From contig QANY01003934.1 in NCBI GenBank assembly GCA_003255025.1, positions 434,001 to 498,000 on the forward strand: a stretch of 64,000 nucleotides of DNA, given 5' to 3'. Source of the DNA: Datisca glomerata (taxonomy: Eukaryota > Streptophyta > Magnoliopsida > Cucurbitales > Datiscaceae). Shown piece by piece: positions 61,200 through 64,000 of this stretch (within the stretch, counting starts at the first letter, position 1; each line of letters begins with the position of its first letter). The notes under the pieces are model-generated. The model ran no database searches. It had not been told where the DNA came from and saw only the letters and a list, made by a program, of their open reading frames with translations. The position numbers and the translations under genes were made by a program.

Positions 61200-62448
61200 A
61201 AGAACTTGAATGACCAGCTACTTTCTTTTGCACTTGAGGTTGTTGTGGTGCAACACCATTAGGATAGGTGGGCTTACTTTGCACATGTGATGGTCTAGCA
61301 TTTTGGTTTTGATTAGTCCAAGAGAAGTTTGGATATTGCCTCCATCATGGGTTTTATGTATTAGAATATGGATTATTGTTACTCTGATTATTCCTATTCC
61401 AGTTCCCAACATAATTCACAGAAGCAGGGTTTCCAGGACAACTTTCAAATGAGTGTTCTTCTCCATAATATACACAACATCATTATACCACTTGGTTTAC
61501 TGCTTGCTGCATTAGTTGTGCTTGTTGACCTTGACCTTGTACTATTGTAGCTCCCATGCTTAGATTTTTTATCATATTTGTCAAAGATGACACTTGGGCT
61601 GTCAAAACAGTCATTGCATCAAGTTCATGGACTCTTGCTACTCGTTTTATAGTTGTAGACGCAACTGCTCTGGCTGTAGGCCATAGGTAATTTTTCCTTG
61701 CAATTCTTTCTTGAATTTCATAAGCTTCATTGTTGGATTTTGATAAAATGGCTCCACTGGTAGAGGCATCAACCATCAATCTTGTAGAAAAGTTCAACCC
61801 ATTGTAGAAATTTTCCAATTGCATACAGTGAGGTATGCTGTGATGAGGGAATTTCCTTAGTAAATCCTTAAACCGTTCCTGTACTTCATAAAGTGATTCA
61901 TCCTCTTGTTGGGGAAAGAGGTGATTGCATTTTTCAGTTTAACATTTTTGGTAGGAGGGAAGTACTTCATCAGGAACTTCTCAACCAAATCATTCCAGCT
62001 ATTAACTGAATCTGGGGCCAATGAGTTGAGCCATGCTCTAGCTCCATCCCTCAGTAAATAGGGGAACAATCTCATTCTCAAAGAATCTTTAAAGGCTCCT
62101 AGAATCTTGAATGCATCACTTACTTCCATGAACAGTCTTAAATGAAGATGAGCATCTTCAGATGGTAATCTATTGAATTGGCCCACTGTCTACAATATTT
62201 AAAACATAACCAGCTTCAGTTCGAATTAGTTACCTTGGGTCTCTGGCCTTACAATTCCCTGGATCAATAGGTAGAGGTGTGAAAATGGCATAGTCCCTTA
62301 TAGACCTCTCCTTATCATCTGCTATCACTATAAAATTGTTGCCATTATTATTTTTATGATTACCATTTCGAACCCTTTCATTAACAACTTCTTCTTCACC
62401 AGGTGCTACCATCTCATCTGTTGCAGCCACACCCTTATGCACTCTCAT
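61200..62448 (-). pseudogene. Athila gag
   Basis: An N-terminal segment starts MRVHKGVAATDEMVAPGEEE (62448-62230). The gag core reads DAFKILGAFKDSLRMRLFPY, LLRDGARAWLNSLAPDSVNS and WNDLVEKFLMKYFPPTKNVK (62186-61857). A later segment reads MQLENFYNGLNFSTRLMVDA (61824-61483). Frames change between segments, so gag is broken. Confidence 0.82.
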
Positions 62449-62625
62449 GATTTACCTTAAAGTTTTATCTATTTCTGGATCAAACTAAAAGTCCAGCACT
62501 TGTTTCCTACGCATATAATAGAGCTCACTTTCCTATAAGTAAAGTAGAATAATAAACCCAATAACACTTATAAATTAAAATCTATATGACTAAAACAAAG
62601 ATACACTATCTCTATTCTCCGGTAG
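62449..62625 (-). other. Athila 5' leader between LTR and gag
   Basis: Short AT-rich leader. A primer-binding site must lie next to the LTR, but I could not name it with confidence (the minus strand reads TGGTGACTCGTGCACTACC across the boundary). Confidence 0.4.
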
Positions 62626-64000
62626 TGCACGAGTCACCAATAAGTAATACAGTGATAAGTGAGTGTCGATCTCCACAGGAAATAAGGAATACATAGTGTT
62701 TAAATGACCACCACATATTTAATTTGTAAGAAAATGCTGTAGAAAAATGGATGAGTGATTTATACTAAGCCTAAAATATAAAGTGCATGAATTAAAAGCT
62801 AAAGTATACTGATAACTGAACAGAGAAAAGGCTACTAAAATGTATGAGATATTCAATAGGAAAGAGGGGCTAGTATAGTCAAATTCATTTTCATTTACTT
62901 TATCAATATTGACCTAGTTTATATTGCTACAGGTTTTAATTACCTAAGCTCCCAAGCACATTAAACTGTCATTTGTGAGATCATCAAGTACACCCTAATC
63001 ATCTTCGTATCAAAGTTCAGTCAGGTTTTACGTTGATCAATTAAATTTCAACTAAACAGGTTGTTAGGCAAGTCTTTACGTTTATGAAACTCACAAAATG
63101 CCTAAGTCTACATGAATATATGCTCATGCAATTTTAACTTAAACATTCAAGCATCGGTTAAAATATTCCATTAGACTAAGCCTTTTCATGTCTTAATTTT
63201 ATTTGTCTTTTAATAGGGATGGTCAATCACTAATAGAAATAAACATGGAATACACATAAGTTGAAATGTTAGAGAGAGCTTAGCAATAAAAACATCAATC
63301 AGTAAGATAAAGTAAAATTCAAGTTCAGTTTGCCATACTAGCTTCAAAGTGATTAGCTTATATTGAGCTCTAAAACAAAAACACAATATCCCAAATCAAT
63401 TGTTTACAACATTAAAGATCAAATTGGTAAAGGTTATATAGAATACGAAATGAAGTAAACGAGAGAGGAAAGATTAAGAATAAACTAAGTATTCTTGCTT
63501 TTGTCTTCTTCCTTTTCTTCCTTTCTTCTTATGTCGTCTTCTTCCTTTTTCTTTATGCAAGTTCACATTTTATACCAGGCAACTGTCAGCTTCTCCTTGG
63601 CAATATCTCCAACACCTCGAAAAGTAGAAGATTTTGTCTTTTATAGAAGTCACGGAAACTAAGGTTTCCCTTAAGCACGAGGGTACGTGTCAAGATTCCA
63701 TGAAAAGACAGGACCACAGGCGGCAGACGTTGCAACACCTGGATAACAAATTTGGACGTTAATGATTACCTCCTATCAAACTCAAACTAGCTAGCCATGC
63801 ACCAGACCACTCACCAAGCTTACATTGCACGACCAAAGCTACAATAACCAGGACTTGTTGTAGCATCAAATAATACCAAGCTTTGCAAACAACTTGCACC
63901 CAAGAAACCCTATGCATTAAACTACCGACAAATCATAAAAAAGGCTAGCAGGAATTTAAATCTGACCCTAATCTAACTATTTCGTAATTAACTTAAATAA
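62626..64000 (-). repeat. 5' LTR of the Athila element, cut by the window edge
   Basis: Collinear with 45677-47050. About 85 bp of the expected LTR remain outside. The shared AGTAATACAGTGATAAGTGAGTGTCGATCTCC start is shown in two parts: AGTAATACAGTG and ATAAGTGAGTGTCG. Confidence 0.82.

Larger units (their letters stand above)
45677..64000 (-). mobile_element. Athila-type Ty3/Gypsy retrotransposon, right end outside window
   Basis: Transcribed leftward. The 3' LTR is 45677-47135 and the 5' LTR starts at 62626 and runs off the window. Interior order from the right: gag, protease, RT, RNase H, integrase, then an env-like region characteristic of Athila, then a PPT. A Copia element (50081-56800) sits inside. 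The two LTRs look roughly 10% diverged in the stretches I compared. It is inserted into the CACTA transposase gene. Confidence 0.85.

Noticed and set aside
45677..64000. Integrated plant pararetrovirus
   Set aside because: No movement-protein or coat-protein motifs; gag-protease-RT-RNase H-integrase order with LTRs fits Gypsy.
1..64000. tRNA or rRNA genes
   Set aside because: No cloverleaf-type sequence or rRNA-conserved stretch was noticed by eye; the only tRNA-like matches are retroelement primer sites.

Overview
The window looks like nuclear DNA of a eudicot plant. The host genes have plant-type introns and belong to plant families (xyloglucan fucosyltransferase, PUMP3-type mitochondrial carrier, TPR-SET protein, mitochondrial bL32). 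They are spread thinly through AT-rich sequence dominated by plant transposons: Copia, Athila-type Gypsy, a gag-only LTR element, CACTA and Mutator-like elements. I cannot name the species.

Layout. 0.9-2.9 kb: a minus-strand gene for mitochondrial ribosomal protein bL32m, whose last exon I could not recognise. 3-11.3 kb: decayed Mutator-like material, with an exon-intron gene relic with Ulp1-protease-like parts on the plus strand and a FAR1/MULE transposase relic on the minus strand. 11.35-16.6 kb: fragments of plus-strand Copia elements. 16,799-20,164: a foldback (MULE-like) element with long inverted arms, a perfect 9-bp target duplication (AATCTTATA) and a palindrome-rich central array. 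20,308-26,411: a gag-only LTR element with 1.1-kb LTRs, duplication TTGTC and three kinds of internal tandem repeat. 27.8-30.7 kb: a complete two-exon FUT1-like fucosyltransferase gene. 31.06-36.97 kb: a mitochondrial carrier gene of the UCP3/PUMP3 type, split in its first exon by a 4.9-kb Copia element and also carrying an internal deletion and a nonsense codon. 37.48-39.06 kb: a complete intronless TPR-SET gene. 39,946 to the end: a three-level nest. A CACTA transposon is interrupted near 45.68 kb by an Athila-type Gypsy element that runs off the right edge, and that element is itself interrupted at 50,081-56,800 by a Copia element with 2.1-kb LTRs.

The two intact genes (FUT1-like and TPR-SET) and probably bL32m are the working genes. 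The carrier pseudogene and the TPR-SET gene are head to head with about 0.5 kb between start codons, so they once shared a promoter region. I see no cooperating gene cluster. The main interest is genome dynamics: a datable gene disruption whose target site can be read directly, a foldback element with an unusual core, and nested insertions whose order can be worked out.
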